A stretch of DNA of 64,000 nt from an uncultured Ignavibacteria bacterium (GCA_937974175.1 CALJIG010000120.1:1-64000); one strand, 5' to 3'. Positions 54,043 through 63,267 are shown, counted from the stretch's first letter. Translations and numbers: made by a program. The notes: generated by a model from the letters alone, not told the origin.

Positions 54043-54459
54043 TTATAAATCTTTTGAAAACATATTTAAATCTTCTCTTCTTTCAAATCCGCTTTTAAGC
54101 CAGAACTCGCCGTTGGCTTCATTATCTGATTTCAGCATTATGATGCAACGTTTTATTCCCGATGCTTTTATTCTTTCTAAAGAAAGTTCTATAAATTTTT
54201 TTCCGATTGACTTCCCTCTGTAATTTTTATCTACGGCAAGATGATAAATATATCCGCGCCGGCCGTCATGTCCTCCGAGAATTGTCCCTATTAATTTTTT
54301 TTCGTCATAACAAACAAAACTCATCCCGGGATTTCTTTGCAAATAAAAACTTAACGATTCTATAGTGTCACTTTCTAAAAATCCCATGCCTTCTGTTTGC
54401 TTCCAGAGCTCAATGGAGTTTTCGTGGTCGTTAGTTTTCATTTCTCTGAAATCAAACAT
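54043..54459 (-). CDS. GNAT-family N-acetyltransferase
   Basis: A 138-residue GNAT protein with the acetyl-CoA loop in YHLAVDKNYRGKSIGKKFIE (motif A, R-G-K-x-I-G-K) near residue 75, and a C-terminal FWLKSGFERREDLNMFSK strand-helix. The substrate is unknown; the size fits RimI-like or small-molecule acetyltransferases. Six bases separate it from the next gene. Confidence 0.9.
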   Translation of the reverse strand: MFDFREMKTNDHENSIELWKQTEGMGFLESDTIESLSFYLQRNPGMSFVCYDEKKLIGTILGGHDGRRGYIYHLAVDKNYRGKSIGKKFIELSLERIKASGIKRCIIMLKSDNEANGEFWLKSGFERREDLNMFSKDL

Positions 54460-54465
54460 AATTGC

Positions 54466-54885
54466 CTAAACTATTTTTTCAAATTGCACTTCCTGAAATC
54501 CTTCTCTCCATATCTTTTCACCAAACTCTTTTAAGATTTGCAAATCCTCTTCATAAACCTTTGCAAAAAAATTGCAGCAGTCGACTAATTTTCCTTCGCC
54601 GTAAAAAATACCGAGACAGTTTTTAACCTTATTTCTTTCCGGTTTCATAGGGGCAATAACAAATTCTCCGGGCTCTGCAAATACTGACGCATTCTCCTGA
54701 ATAATATCAAGAGCGGGCGCTTTATCCGACCATAATTCCTGCCCTGATACCTTTGCATGCATTATAGTTAATGAGAAGGGCAGCGCTTCGTCAAATGCTT
54801 TTGCTGTAACAGGAGCTTCAGTGTAATACCTGAAACGGATTGTTATTCCGTTATTAGTTTTTATTTTAAAACCATTCATAATCAA
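54466..54885 (-). CDS. DUF3830-like (cyclophilin-like) protein
   Basis: A 139-residue protein. The pattern APVTAKAFDEALPFSLTIMHAKVSG, the Trp after it, and ENASVFAEPGEFVIAP recall DUF3830 proteins, which have a cyclophilin-like fold. The family often lies beside pyrimidine or amide-hydrolysing genes, but here the neighbours are a GNAT and an O-methyltransferase. Function unknown; family call by pattern only. Confidence 0.6.
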   Translation of the reverse strand: MIMNGFKIKTNNGITIRFRYYTEAPVTAKAFDEALPFSLTIMHAKVSGQELWSDKAPALDIIQENASVFAEPGEFVIAPMKPERNKVKNCLGIFYGEGKLVDCCNFFAKVYEEDLQILKEFGEKIWREGFQEVQFEKIV

Positions 54886-54888
54886 TTT

Positions 54889-55554
54889 TTATTTTACTAC
54901 TGCTATTGCCATTCCGTCGTATTCTTTTACTCCGACGGTTTGAATTATTGTTGCATTAACTTCTTTACACTCTGATAAAAACTTATTGAACCTTTGTACT
55001 CCTAAAACTTTTTCATCACTGCTGTTCTCATGAAGTATATCTCCGTTGCGGATTACGTTATCTGCTATGATAACTGTTCCACTATGTGAGAGTTTTAATG
55101 CCTGCTGAAAGTACTCTGTATACGGCGGCTTATCGGCATCTATAAAAATCATATCAAACGGCTCTGTATTACCTGCAATCATTTTCTCCAGAATTTCCAA
55201 GGCTTTGCCTGTAATGATTTTAACTTTTGAATCAAGCCCCGCGCGGTTTATATTTTTCTTAGCGACTTCAGCGTGATGCGGTTCAAATTCAATCGTAATA
55301 AGTTTTCCGTCTGCCGGCAATGCTCTTGCCATCCAGATTGTGCTGTAGCCGGCAAGTGTTCCAACTTCCAAAATTCTTTTTGCATTACAGCTAAAAGCCA
55401 TGATTTGAAGAAACTTCCCCTGATTGGGTGAGACGCTTATCTGCGGAATATTTTCTGATACTAAAGATTCTTCTGCTTTTAATAAAGCTTCATCCTGAGG
55501 GATTAATAAGTTTTCAATATACTTATCTACATCTTCAAAAATTTTATTGTCCAT
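54889..55554 (-). CDS. Class I SAM-dependent O-methyltransferase
   Basis: A 221-residue catechol-O-methyltransferase-like enzyme. SAM-binding motif ILEVGTLAGYSTIWMARAL is near residue 60, the second acidic residue in LITIEFEPHHAEVA, and the metal-binding Asp set in DMIFIDADKPPY and IADNVIRNG. Related enzymes act on catechols, caffeoyl-CoA or polyketides. The following genes start three or more bases away on the same strand. Substrate unknown. Confidence 0.92.
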   Translation of the reverse strand: MDNKIFEDVDKYIENLLIPQDEALLKAEESLVSENIPQISVSPNQGKFLQIMAFSCNAKRILEVGTLAGYSTIWMARALPADGKLITIEFEPHHAEVAKKNINRAGLDSKVKIITGKALEILEKMIAGNTEPFDMIFIDADKPPYTEYFQQALKLSHSGTVIIADNVIRNGDILHENSSDEKVLGVQRFNKFLSECKEVNATIIQTVGVKEYDGMAIAVVK

Positions 55555-55697
55555 TAAAAAGTGTTTGTGTTGCTGAGATGAAAATTCAATTTATAAAATT
55601 ATGTCAGAAAATTAAACCGAGAAAAAAGTAGTTTAGGAGGAAAGGATTGAACGAGAACTATTAAAATGAATTTGTAAATTATAGGCGGGAGTGTAAA

Positions 55698-55722
55698 ACA
55701 AAAACGGGGCTAATGCCCCGCT
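55698..55722 (-). terminator. Terminator of the beta-barrel gene
   Basis: CGGGGC-taat-GCCCCG at 55705-55720, followed on the minus strand by TTTTTG-TTTT. It lies about 30 bases after the stop codon of the minus-strand outer-membrane gene. Confidence 0.85.
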
Positions 55723-55748
55723 TCAAAACTTTGTTGCAATAATTTATA

Positions 55749-56282
55749 TTACAAGCTTACGCTTGCTCCGATAGTGAAATTTAACCAGTTAAGACTTCCG
55801 CTTCCTGACTTTGGGAAAGGGTTATGATATTTTAGTTTACCTACAAGTTCTACTTTATCAGTTAGGCTGGTAACTGCGCCTGCGCCTGCATTTATTCCAA
55901 AATAATTTTCACTTGCAGCAACAAATACTCCGCCAAAATCTATTTTAGTTGCATATGAGCCAAGCCCTGCTTCACCGAAATATCTTACTTTCGCATAAGG
56001 ATTAAAATAATATTTTCCGTTAGCAGTAATTTCAGTCAGAGAATATATTGCGTTTGACGAATAACCTGCAATACCTACAATTGAAAGATTTGGAGCTACA
56101 CCATATTCGGCTTCGCCGCTGAGATGTATAAATATTTTTTCATCATCAGCTCCGGCAGAAGTAATATTTGTTATTCCGATGTTAACTGCTGTTGAAAATT
56201 TTCCAAAATGCTGCGCATTGGAAGTTTGTGAAAAGCAAAATACAAATAAAATGAGTAAAGAGTACAGAGTAGATTTTCTCAT
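55749..56282 (-). CDS. Small outer-membrane beta-barrel protein
   Basis: A 177-residue protein with a signal peptide (cut probably after SNA near residue 23), followed by alternating beta-strand patterns (FSTAVNIGITNI, GEAEYGVAPNLSIVGIAGYSS, VRYFGEAGLGSYATKI) and a terminal strand WLNFTIGASVSL. The fold fits an eight-stranded OmpX/OmpW-like barrel. Function unknown. The next 240 bases (56283-56522) hold no further gene. Confidence 0.8.
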   Translation of the reverse strand: MRKSTLYSLLILFVFCFSQTSNAQHFGKFSTAVNIGITNITSAGADDEKIFIHLSGEAEYGVAPNLSIVGIAGYSSNAIYSLTEITANGKYYFNPYAKVRYFGEAGLGSYATKIDFGGVFVAASENYFGINAGAGAVTSLTDKVELVGKLKYHNPFPKSGSGSLNWLNFTIGASVSL

Positions 56283-56522
56283 TGAGAGTTTTTGTTTGGT
56301 TTTTAAAATGGTAGAAAAAATTTTAGAAATTAAAATAAACGTTAATTAAAAAATATTTCTCCATTAAAGAAAAGAATAACCGTGATAAGCGGCTATCGTC
56401 CTTGATTAGGAAGCCTTGATGTGAAAAGAGGCCGGAATATAAATAGAATTAATTTGTTTGATGAATATTAATAGAAATACCTTTAAAAAAGATGCATAAA
56501 AAAATATCAATTCATATTACTA

Positions 56523-57071
56523 TTAAATTGAGTTACTATTTTTAACAAGTGTTATAAATTCCTCAATAAATTTTACAAAGTCATTTTTTGTGTTTATATC
56601 AGTAATCTCACCCATCTCATTTATTTTTCCTTTTATACCGTGAATCAATAATGTTGTATCGTCGTTAAAGTTTGCCATAACGGTTTTCATAATCAGTTTT
56701 AGCTCTTCATGGCCTTTTGCTCCGTGAGCAGATGCTGTTATTAATCCGGTCGGCTTGTCTGAAAAAACTGTTGTTGCTATACACCACTCGATTGCATTTT
56801 TTAATCCGCTTGGTATACTGAAAACATATTCCGGTGTGCAAATAAGTAATCCGTCTGCATTTACTATGCTGTTCCTGAAATCAGATATTACTTCAGGCGG
56901 ATTTTCAGAGGATAGTTCCGGATCAAAATGCGGGAGTGTCTTTAAGTCACTAAAAATCGTAACATCAAAAACATCTTTTGTTAAGCTTACAAAAGCATCA
57001 ACCAGCTTTTGATTAGCAGAATTTCGGCTTGCGCTTCCTATGATTGCAAACAAGTTAAACTTTTTATCCAT
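56523..57071 (-). CDS. NAD(P)H-dependent FMN reductase
   Basis: A 182-residue flavodoxin-fold protein with the GSASRNSANQKLVDAF phosphate loop at the N-terminus, PEYVFSIPSGLKNAIEW near residue 90 and ASAHGAKGHEEL later. These are marks of the NADPH-dependent FMN/quinone/chromate reductase family. The start at 57071 (MDKKFNLFAI) is preferred: an upstream in-frame ATG at 57128 falls in the loop of the preceding gene's terminator. Confidence 0.9.
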   Translation of the reverse strand: MDKKFNLFAIIGSASRNSANQKLVDAFVSLTKDVFDVTIFSDLKTLPHFDPELSSENPPEVISDFRNSIVNADGLLICTPEYVFSIPSGLKNAIEWCIATTVFSDKPTGLITASAHGAKGHEELKLIMKTVMANFNDDTTLLIHGIKGKINEMGEITDINTKNDFVKFIEEFITLVKNSNSI

Positions 57072-57112
57072 CATATAAAAAATAAATAAATCAATTTTCA
57101 ATTTATACAAAT

Positions 57113-57140
57113 AAAAAAGGCGGTTCATGACCGCCTTTTA
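57113..57140 (-). terminator. Terminator of the SDR gene
   Basis: AAAAGGCGGT-tcatg-ACCGCCTTTT, with a T-run on the minus strand, 27 bases after the SDR stop codon. Confidence 0.88.
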
Positions 57141-57166
57141 ATTTTACTTCCGATTTTAATTTGATT

Positions 57167-57919
57167 TTATTGCGCTAAATACCCGCCATCTACAGGATAA
57201 TAAGAGCCTGTTACGAATGATGCCTTTGAAGAGCTCAGCCATAAAACTAACTCCGCAACTTCTTCTGATTTCCCTAAACGGTTCATAGGGTGCAAGCCCG
57301 CTAAAGCGGCTATTGTTTTTTCATCCAGTGTATCCGTGAGAAGAGGAGTTTGTATATATCCCGGACCGACTGCATTAACACGTACATTCTGCTCTCCATA
57401 TTCCAGTGCAGCAGTTTTTGTAAGCCCGACCACTCCATGCTTTGCCGCTACATAACCTGAAAGTCCTTTTGTTCCTACCTGTCCGAGTATTGAAGAAATA
57501 TTTACAATGCTTCCTTCTCCGCTTGCAAGCATAGCAGGGATTTGAAAGTGCATCCCGTAAAATACTCCCGATAAATTTATTCCGATTATTTTATTCCAGC
57601 TTTCAATGGGATATTCAGCTGTTGGCAGTAAATCTCCTCCGATGCCTGCATTATTGCATGCAATATGCAAAGCGCCGAAATGTTTCATTGCCTCCTTAAC
57701 AAGATTCTCCTGGTCATTCGGATTTGATGTATCTGCTTTAAAAAAAACGGCTGTTCCTTTTTTTGAAATAATTTCTTCCGTTACTTCTTTACCTGACTTT
57801 TCATTTATATCAGATACTACTACTTTTGCACCATGTGCTGCATACAATAATGCAATTGCTTTACCAATACCGGAGCCTGCGCCGGTTACGATTGCGACTT
57901 TGTTCTCTAACATCTTCAT
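57167..57919 (-). CDS. Short-chain dehydrogenase/reductase
   Basis: A 250-residue classical SDR: TGAGSGIGKA for NAD(P) near residue 12, NNAGIGG near 90, the catalytic Ser in NISSILG and YxxxK as YVAAKHG near 158, plus the late PGYIQTPL. The Asp after the second strand (VVVSDINEKSG) suggests NAD preference. Similar enzymes are glucose 1-dehydrogenase-like or 3-oxoacyl-ACP-reductase-like; the substrate cannot be fixed. It stands alone between two terminators. Confidence 0.92.
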   Translation of the reverse strand: MKMLENKVAIVTGAGSGIGKAIALLYAAHGAKVVVSDINEKSGKEVTEEIISKKGTAVFFKADTSNPNDQENLVKEAMKHFGALHIACNNAGIGGDLLPTAEYPIESWNKIIGINLSGVFYGMHFQIPAMLASGEGSIVNISSILGQVGTKGLSGYVAAKHGVVGLTKTAALEYGEQNVRVNAVGPGYIQTPLLTDTLDEKTIAALAGLHPMNRLGKSEEVAELVLWLSSSKASFVTGSYYPVDGGYLAQ

Positions 57920-58061
57920 AATTTTTTTCTGTAAATTTTAGTGCGATCTGTAAAAAGAAATTCGATAATGGTTGCGGCCATAACCCCTGTAAAACAAGTC
58001 ATGCTGCCGAAACCAAAACGATTAGCATGCTGTTTTGCTGCTTGTGTAGAATTGAAAATAA

Positions 58062-58090
58062 AATCCGGCGGAGAGGAGAACTCCGCCGGG
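58062..58090 (-). terminator. Terminator of the T9SS cargo gene
   Basis: CCGGCGGAG and CTCCGCCGG form a 9-bp GC-rich stem at 58065-58089, followed on the minus strand by ATTTTATTTT. It lies just past the stop codon of the T9SS cargo gene. Confidence 0.88.
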
Positions 58091-58112
58091 TAAAGAATGT
58101 TTCTTAAGGATA

Positions 58113-59819
58113 TTACTTTACTAATAACATTTGTTTTGAAGATGTAAAGCTTCCTGCTTCCAGTTTATAAAAATAAACACCCGTTGCAAATGCTGAAGCA
58201 TTCCATTCTACATCATAACTTCCTGCATTCTGTGTTTGATTTACTAAAACATTTACAACATGCCCTAAAGCATCGTAAATACTTAGTGTCACAACTGCAT
58301 TTTGCGGTATAGTATAATTAATCTTCGTTGAAGGATTGAACGGATTAGGATAGTTCTGCGATAGCGTAAAATCAACTGCTGTAGTTACTTCACCGTTATG
58401 CACTCCTACTAATCCGTTAATATCAAATCCCGTATTATAAATATCAAAGCTGGTGCCGCTTCTGAAATCCTGCCATACAACTATTGCTCCTTGGTTGCCA
58501 TTGCTGACTAACTTAGGATTCAACTGGTCATTTCCTACTGCGCAAATTTCAAATCCTGTTGCTGCCCAGTTTAATGCTGCATTAGATGCAATTCTCTGAG
58601 CATAAATATCTGAGTTGCCTGCATTGCGATGATCTTCCCATACAATGTATGCTCCGTTATTTCCGTCGCTTACAAGCTGTGATTTTATCTGGTCGCCGTT
58701 TGCTGTGCATATAATTACACCTGTAGCTGTCCATTGAACTGCGCCGGTAGAATTTACTCTCTGTGAATAAATATCAGATGTAATGCCTGTGCGTTTATCG
58801 CTCCATGACATTATAGCTCCGCCAAGTCCGTCGCTGACAATCATCGGGTCAATCTGGTCGTATGCAACATTGTTGTTCATTACAACTCCGTCAACTGCCC
58901 ATACAATTCCGCCTGCAGGTCCGACTCTCTGCGCATAAATATTATAGTCTGTTGTGCTTCTGAAATCATACCATGTAACTATTACGCCTGCTGCACCGTC
59001 GCTGCAAAGGTCGGGTTTGCGCTGGTCTGTTGCCATTGTGCAAGTTGCTACGCCGTTAGTTGTCCATTGCGGCGCTCCGCCTGCGCTTATTCTTTGTGTA
59101 TAAATATCGTAGTTACCTGCTCTGTTATCTGACCATGTTACAAATGCGCCCCCGGCTCCGTCGTTTACAACTGAAGGACCGTTTTGCTCTGCTGCCTGAT
59201 TGCAAACACTTACTCCGTTAGCAACCCAAAGCATTGCGCCAAGATTATTAACACGCTGAGCGTAAACATCTGCAAAGCCGTTATTGCTTCTGTAGTCCTG
59301 CCATGTTAAAATTGCTCCGCCTGTTCCGTCGATAATCATTGAAATTGTATTCTGGTCAAACACTACTGCGCAAATGGGGACTCCATTTAATGCCCATTGA
59401 ACCGTACCTGTAGAATTTACTCTTTGCGCATAAATATCTGCCGTGGCGCTTCCGCGATACGACTGCCATGAAATAATTGCTCCGCCGAGGCCATCGCTTA
59501 CTACTATGGGATTGTAATTGCTATCCTGTGTGCAGATTGCAATTCCGTTTGTAGTCCAGAGAGGATTGCCTGAAGCATTCATTCTTTGAGCATAAATTTC
59601 ATATTTTCCGTTTCTAAAATCCTGCCATGTTACAATGGCTCCGCCGCTGCTATCTGTAGTAGATGCAGGGTTTACCTGATTATTTACTGCATTGCTTACA
59701 ACGCCTTCCTGTGAAAAAACCGACACAGGCATTGTGAAAATTACGGTTAAAACTAAAATCATAAGCTGCCCTATTCTGCTTATAATCTTTCTTGAATTTG
59801 TAGAAATGCAATCATTCAT
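58113..59819 (-). CDS. Type IX secreted repeat protein
   Basis: A 568-residue secreted protein. After a signal peptide (hydrophobic 17-35) it has seven to eight repeats of ~55 residues, each ending W.D.R....DIYAQR......W...G..IC. The repeats may close as a beta-propeller. The last ~85 residues are a T9SS type A sorting domain (QNYPNPFNPST, then GVYFYKLEAGSFTSSKQMLLVK-like ending), which is removed on secretion across the outer membrane. Conserved Cys at repeat ends might form disulfides or bind metal. Function unknown; an adhesin or surface role is a guess. Confidence 0.9.
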   Translation of the reverse strand: MNDCISTNSRKIISRIGQLMILVLTVIFTMPVSVFSQEGVVSNAVNNQVNPASTTDSSGGAIVTWQDFRNGKYEIYAQRMNASGNPLWTTNGIAICTQDSNYNPIVVSDGLGGAIISWQSYRGSATADIYAQRVNSTGTVQWALNGVPICAVVFDQNTISMIIDGTGGAILTWQDYRSNNGFADVYAQRVNNLGAMLWVANGVSVCNQAAEQNGPSVVNDGAGGAFVTWSDNRAGNYDIYTQRISAGGAPQWTTNGVATCTMATDQRKPDLCSDGAAGVIVTWYDFRSTTDYNIYAQRVGPAGGIVWAVDGVVMNNNVAYDQIDPMIVSDGLGGAIMSWSDKRTGITSDIYSQRVNSTGAVQWTATGVIICTANGDQIKSQLVSDGNNGAYIVWEDHRNAGNSDIYAQRIASNAALNWAATGFEICAVGNDQLNPKLVSNGNQGAIVVWQDFRSGTSFDIYNTGFDINGLVGVHNGEVTTAVDFTLSQNYPNPFNPSTKINYTIPQNAVVTLSIYDALGHVVNVLVNQTQNAGSYDVEWNASAFATGVYFYKLEAGSFTSSKQMLLVK

Positions 59820-59849
59820 TATTTATGTTTGGAAATCATAAAATTTGAA

Positions 59850-59866
59850 GTGTTAAAAATTAACAC
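59850..59866. promoter_or_regulatory. Palindrome upstream of the T9SS gene; rest of gap empty
   Basis: GTGTTAA-aaa-TTAACAC is a 7-3-7 palindrome 31 bases upstream of the T9SS cargo start and could be an operator. The 434-base gap (59820-60253) otherwise holds an AAAGCAG ... CTGCTTT hairpin near 60048-60068 and a terminator at its far end. No gene is supported. Confidence 0.4.
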
Positions 59867-60185
59867 ACCATTAGTGCTTCTTCCTGTATTTAATCAGCCA
59901 CATTAGCAGAGCAGTTTAATCTGCATCTGAAGCTATACTTAATACATAATGTATGAGCTACTGCGTTTTTCTATGATATATCCGGGCAATATACGCATTA
60001 AATTCAACCGTATAAAAATAAAGTTGAATTTATTTGGTTATAGTGTTAAAGCAGCCCTATTCTGCTTTAAATTTGGGGATTTGTAGAGCTTAAATTTGTA
60101 GTGTTATATTCTGTAGTTCATTGGGGTAACATAAAAATTTCTTACTATTAGCTTTTTAATGTCTTAATGTGGTTTGAATTTCAAT

Positions 60186-60220
60186 TTAAAAAAGGCCTCC
60201 CGAATTAACGGGAGACCTTT
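60186..60220 (-). terminator. Terminator of the second beta-barrel gene
   Basis: AAAGGCCTCCCG-aattaa-CGGGAGACCTTT is an 11-12 bp stem with one mismatch, followed on the minus strand by a seven-T run, 33 bases after the stop codon. Confidence 0.88.
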
Positions 60221-60253
60221 CTGTTGACGTATATCTTATTACATCGATTGGAA

Positions 60254-60862
60254 TTACAATTTGAAAGAGAGTCCCATTTGGGCGGAGATAAATGAACTTG
60301 AACCGCCTGTTGTAAAAATATAATGGAGTTTTGTTTTCATCATTAAATCCATTGAATCACTTAAAGGCAATACAACTCCCGGTCCTACATTAGCTCCAAC
60401 ATTTGCTTTTGTTTCGCTTTGTATTAAAACACCCGGTGTAGTGTTAGTAGTATATTCTTTTGTGTTCATAATGTATGCACCAACTCCTGCTTCAAGAAAG
60501 AATTTTGCTTTTACATTAGCGCTTGAGAATACATATCTAGGTCCGGCTGTTATTGCTATCATATTTGCATCCGGTCCAAAAGGAGCGTCAGTTTTTCTTG
60601 GCATATCAAAATATGTGCCATTCAAAAAGAATGATGTCTCTTTATTAATTTTAAGATTAATATCTAAACCGGCATTCCAGCTTGATTTATACGTAGTTCC
60701 AAAATCCCCGACAGGGAATTGAGCGCCAAATGTAGGTGCAATTGAAAAAGCCGGATATTCAGCAATCATGGATTTTTTAACTGTTTGTGCTTGTGATACA
60801 TTAGACGTGATAATCGCTAACATTATTAAGGCAAACATAATTTTGTAGATTTTTGTAAACAT
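60254..60862 (-). CDS. Outer-membrane beta-barrel protein
   Basis: A 202-residue protein with a signal peptide (cut probably after SQA near residue 25) and an OmpW/OmpX-like series of amphipathic strands (FSIAPTFGAQFPVGDF, WNAGLDINLKINKE, AKFFLEAGVGAYIMN, TKLHYIFTTGG) ending in SFISAQMGLSFKL with a terminal hydrophobic residue. Probably a barrel facing outside. Its promoter region carries a perfect 18-bp palindrome. Confidence 0.82.
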   Translation of the reverse strand: MFTKIYKIMFALIMLAIITSNVSQAQTVKKSMIAEYPAFSIAPTFGAQFPVGDFGTTYKSSWNAGLDINLKINKETSFFLNGTYFDMPRKTDAPFGPDANMIAITAGPRYVFSSANVKAKFFLEAGVGAYIMNTKEYTTNTTPGVLIQSETKANVGANVGPGVVLPLSDSMDLMMKTKLHYIFTTGGSSSFISAQMGLSFKL

Positions 60863-60882
60863 TCTGTTATTCCTTTCGTTTA

Positions 60883-60900
60883 GTAACCAATATTGGTTAC
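60883..60900. promoter_or_regulatory. Perfect 18-bp palindrome upstream of the beta-barrel gene
   Basis: GTAACCAATATTGGTTAC reads the same on both strands and lies 20 bases upstream of the minus-strand start codon, where the -10 region is expected. It is a likely operator for an unknown dimeric regulator. The rest of 60863-61131 shows no gene. Confidence 0.6.
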
Positions 60901-61131
60901 ATATCTAAACTAAGCTATTTACATGGAAACACCTATCAGGCATGTGGCTGAAAAAGGAACTACACCTTGTGGACTATAAAAAATTAATTACGAATTCGAA
61001 AGATGTTTTGAAGATTAAAGGTTCTCTGAATTTTCATGATAAGGTTATTTTATTATTTATGCAGATTTTTAATGTAGAATTAATTGAGTAACATTCGTGT
61101 GAGTATGGCAGGTATTTTTATCGGCAGATTT

Positions 61132-61782
61132 TTACGAAGCATAAGCTTTTCTTATCTGCACTTCATTCAAATGGCTTAGCCGCTCTCTTAAAAATTTCAT
61201 AGCAGCTCTTATTTTCGATTTCACCGTACCGAGCGGGATGCAGAAGTGCTCAGAGAGCTCCGATTGGGAGTATCCTTTATAGTAAGCGTATTCTATGAGG
61301 TTTATTTGTATTTCATCAAGCTCTTTTATTGCTGCCAGCACTTCCTCCTGTTCCTGATTTATAACAGTACTGAATTCAGGATTCAGCTTTTTGTGGTCTT
61401 CATTCAGATCTATAATACACGTCTCGTCAATTCCGTTAATATCCGTCAATAATTTTTTTGTTCTTAATTTATCTATTGCCTTATTTCTGGCAACGCGTGT
61501 CATCCACGAAATCGGCTTTCCGAGCTTCTCATCATACAGAGCAGCTTTGTCCCATAATATGTAAAAAACTTCCAGTAGAATATCTTCGGCATCGGCTTCG
61601 TCTTTTATTATATAACAGATTGTAGTATACAGATAATCCGAATAATAATTGTAAAGTTCGCTAACGGCAAGCTCATCTCCGTTGTTTACCCTTCTTAATA
61701 GATTAGTATCTCTTTCTGTTTCATCTTGTAAACATTTTAGCATAAAGTATTTAACGGGGTATTTGTAAAATTCACATTGCAA
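61132..61782 (-). CDS. ECF-type RNA polymerase sigma factor
   Basis: A sigma-70 region 2/region 4 protein of 216 residues (or 203 from the ATG at 61743, which removes a basic N-terminal stretch and fits the family better). Region 2 has DLYTTICYIIKDEADAEDILLEVF-like core (DAEDILLEVF) and KPISWMTRVARNKAIDKLR; region 4 has QINLIEYAYYKGYSQSELSEHF and GTVKSKIRAAMKFLRE. No adjacent anti-sigma gene is visible. Targets unknown; it is near outer-membrane and regulator genes. Confidence 0.92.
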   Translation of the reverse strand: MQCEFYKYPVKYFMLKCLQDETERDTNLLRRVNNGDELAVSELYNYYSDYLYTTICYIIKDEADAEDILLEVFYILWDKAALYDEKLGKPISWMTRVARNKAIDKLRTKKLLTDINGIDETCIIDLNEDHKKLNPEFSTVINQEQEEVLAAIKELDEIQINLIEYAYYKGYSQSELSEHFCIPLGTVKSKIRAAMKFLRERLSHLNEVQIRKAYAS

Positions 61783-61887
61783 ATTACCAACTATATGTTA
61801 ATGAGACAACAATCTACTGAATGAAATTAGAACTAATCCATTAGGATTACATTTAATTAATTACAGTTTTAAAGTTGTTTGGAAGGT

Positions 61888-62556
61888 TTAATGATGCTCT
61901 TTGATTTTATGAGCATGCGCTGCTATCTGCACTCTTGAGCGGAGAGCCATTTTTTCCAGTATATTATGGACATGGCTTTTGATTGTGAATGGTGAAAGAT
62001 GAAGTGCTTTACCTATTTCTTTATTAGAGAGTCCGTCAGCAATAAGCTCAACTACCTGACGTTCGCGTTTAGTCATCTTTATTAGATGTTTAAGAGTGGG
62101 ACTTTTAAAAGTACTGATTGCCCTCTCTATAATCTGATTAAAAAGTGTATCCGTCATATTAGGCGGCAGAACTTTTTTCCCGGAGGCTACATCATGGATT
62201 GTTTTTAGAAACTCGTTCACCTTAGCATCTTTAAGTATAAATCCTGATGCGCCTGCTTTTACATAATCAATTATGTCGTCTTCGACGGGCATTAAATCCA
62301 TTACTATGATTTTTACGTCCGTTGATTTGTGTCTGATGAGTTTTACTGCATGTAGACTGTTGCGGCTTCTTAGTCCCAGGTCAATTAATACAACGCTTGG
62401 ATTAAGCTCTTCTATTTTTGAAAGTGATTTCTCTGTATCTCCGAATGAACCGACTACTTTCATATCGGGACGCTCATTTATCATTGAAGTTATTCCCTGC
62501 CTCAGCAGACGGTTATCTTCGATGATCATTACATTAATTTTTGTTATCTGTTTCAT
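61888..62556 (-). CDS. NarL/LuxR-type response regulator 1
   Basis: A 222-residue regulator. The REC domain shows IIEDNRLLRQG at the start, the phospho-Asp in VVLIDLGLRS (about residue 57) and a Lys in GFILKDAKV near 108. The C-terminal LuxR HTH reads LTKRERQVVELIADGLSNKEIGKAL-like (TKRERQVVELIADGLSNKEI) then LSPFTIKSHVHNIL. It closely resembles the regulator at 63268-63978. No histidine kinase is next to it. Confidence 0.93.
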   Translation of the reverse strand: MKQITKINVMIIEDNRLLRQGITSMINERPDMKVVGSFGDTEKSLSKIEELNPSVVLIDLGLRSRNSLHAVKLIRHKSTDVKIIVMDLMPVEDDIIDYVKAGASGFILKDAKVNEFLKTIHDVASGKKVLPPNMTDTLFNQIIERAISTFKSPTLKHLIKMTKRERQVVELIADGLSNKEIGKALHLSPFTIKSHVHNILEKMALRSRVQIAAHAHKIKEHH

Positions 62557-62722
62557 TTACATCAATTTCTTATAATTAATACATAGCAATACAGCTGATA
62601 ATCCACCTGTATCAAACGCAATTTAACTCTTAAGGTTCCTTCTTTTATAAGGTCGTCAATCGCACAGCAAAGAGTAAGGGGATAAGAAGTCTTGTCCTGT
62701 GATGCCGTTTTCTTCTTATAAC

Positions 62723-63112
62723 TTACAAATTTGAATGGAGTGCGACTTTTTGAAAAATATCGTGTACGTGATTTTTTAATTTGAAAGCAGATAAATGCAT
62801 CACCCTGCTTATTTCTTTGTTCGACATACCTTCTGAAATGTGGCCGATTACTCTGCGTTCCAGTTTTGTCATCTTAACGGATTTTAATTCTTCTGATTTT
62901 GATGTCAATGTTTCAGCGCTTTTTATATTTTTGTTTATTATAAATTCTTCTCTAAGGCAGGGAATTACCTCTTTTCCCGATGCTACAGAAGCTATGGTGT
63001 TTAAAAAATCTTCAACCTTACAGTCCTTAAGAATAAAGCCCATAGCGCCCGCTTCAATAAATTCACTAATTTTTTTTTCTATATACATAATATCGGCTAC
63101 TATAGTTTTATA
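62723..63112 (-). pseudogene. Truncated response regulator (remnant of regulator 2)
   Basis: What remains matches the second half of the REC domain and the LuxR HTH of its two neighbours: IEAGAMGFILKDCKVEDFLNTIASVASG, then MTKLERRVIGHISEGMSNKEIS and LSAFKLKNHVHDIF. Homology reaches upstream of the ATG (63088) as far as Tyr codon 63110-63112, where a TGA stop cuts it. The first ~70 residues, with the phospho-Asp, are missing, and the C-terminus stops early (VALHSNL). A short DNA-binding-only protein from 63088 is possible but decay is more likely. Confidence 0.8.
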
Positions 63113-63267
63113 TCAGCTGAACATTGTCACTGGGGAACTGTTATTTTCATTACTTGTAAATTTTTTAACTTAGAAATATTTATTTCTACTAAATTAATCA
63201 GACTGAATTTATCGGGCAATTACCCTCCCGGCTGAAAAACGGATTAGTCCAATAGGACTAATAAAAT

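Noticed and set aside
57072..57128. Upstream start for the FMN reductase
   Set aside because: The ATG lies in the loop of the terminator of the SDR gene, and the added residues do not belong to the family fold.
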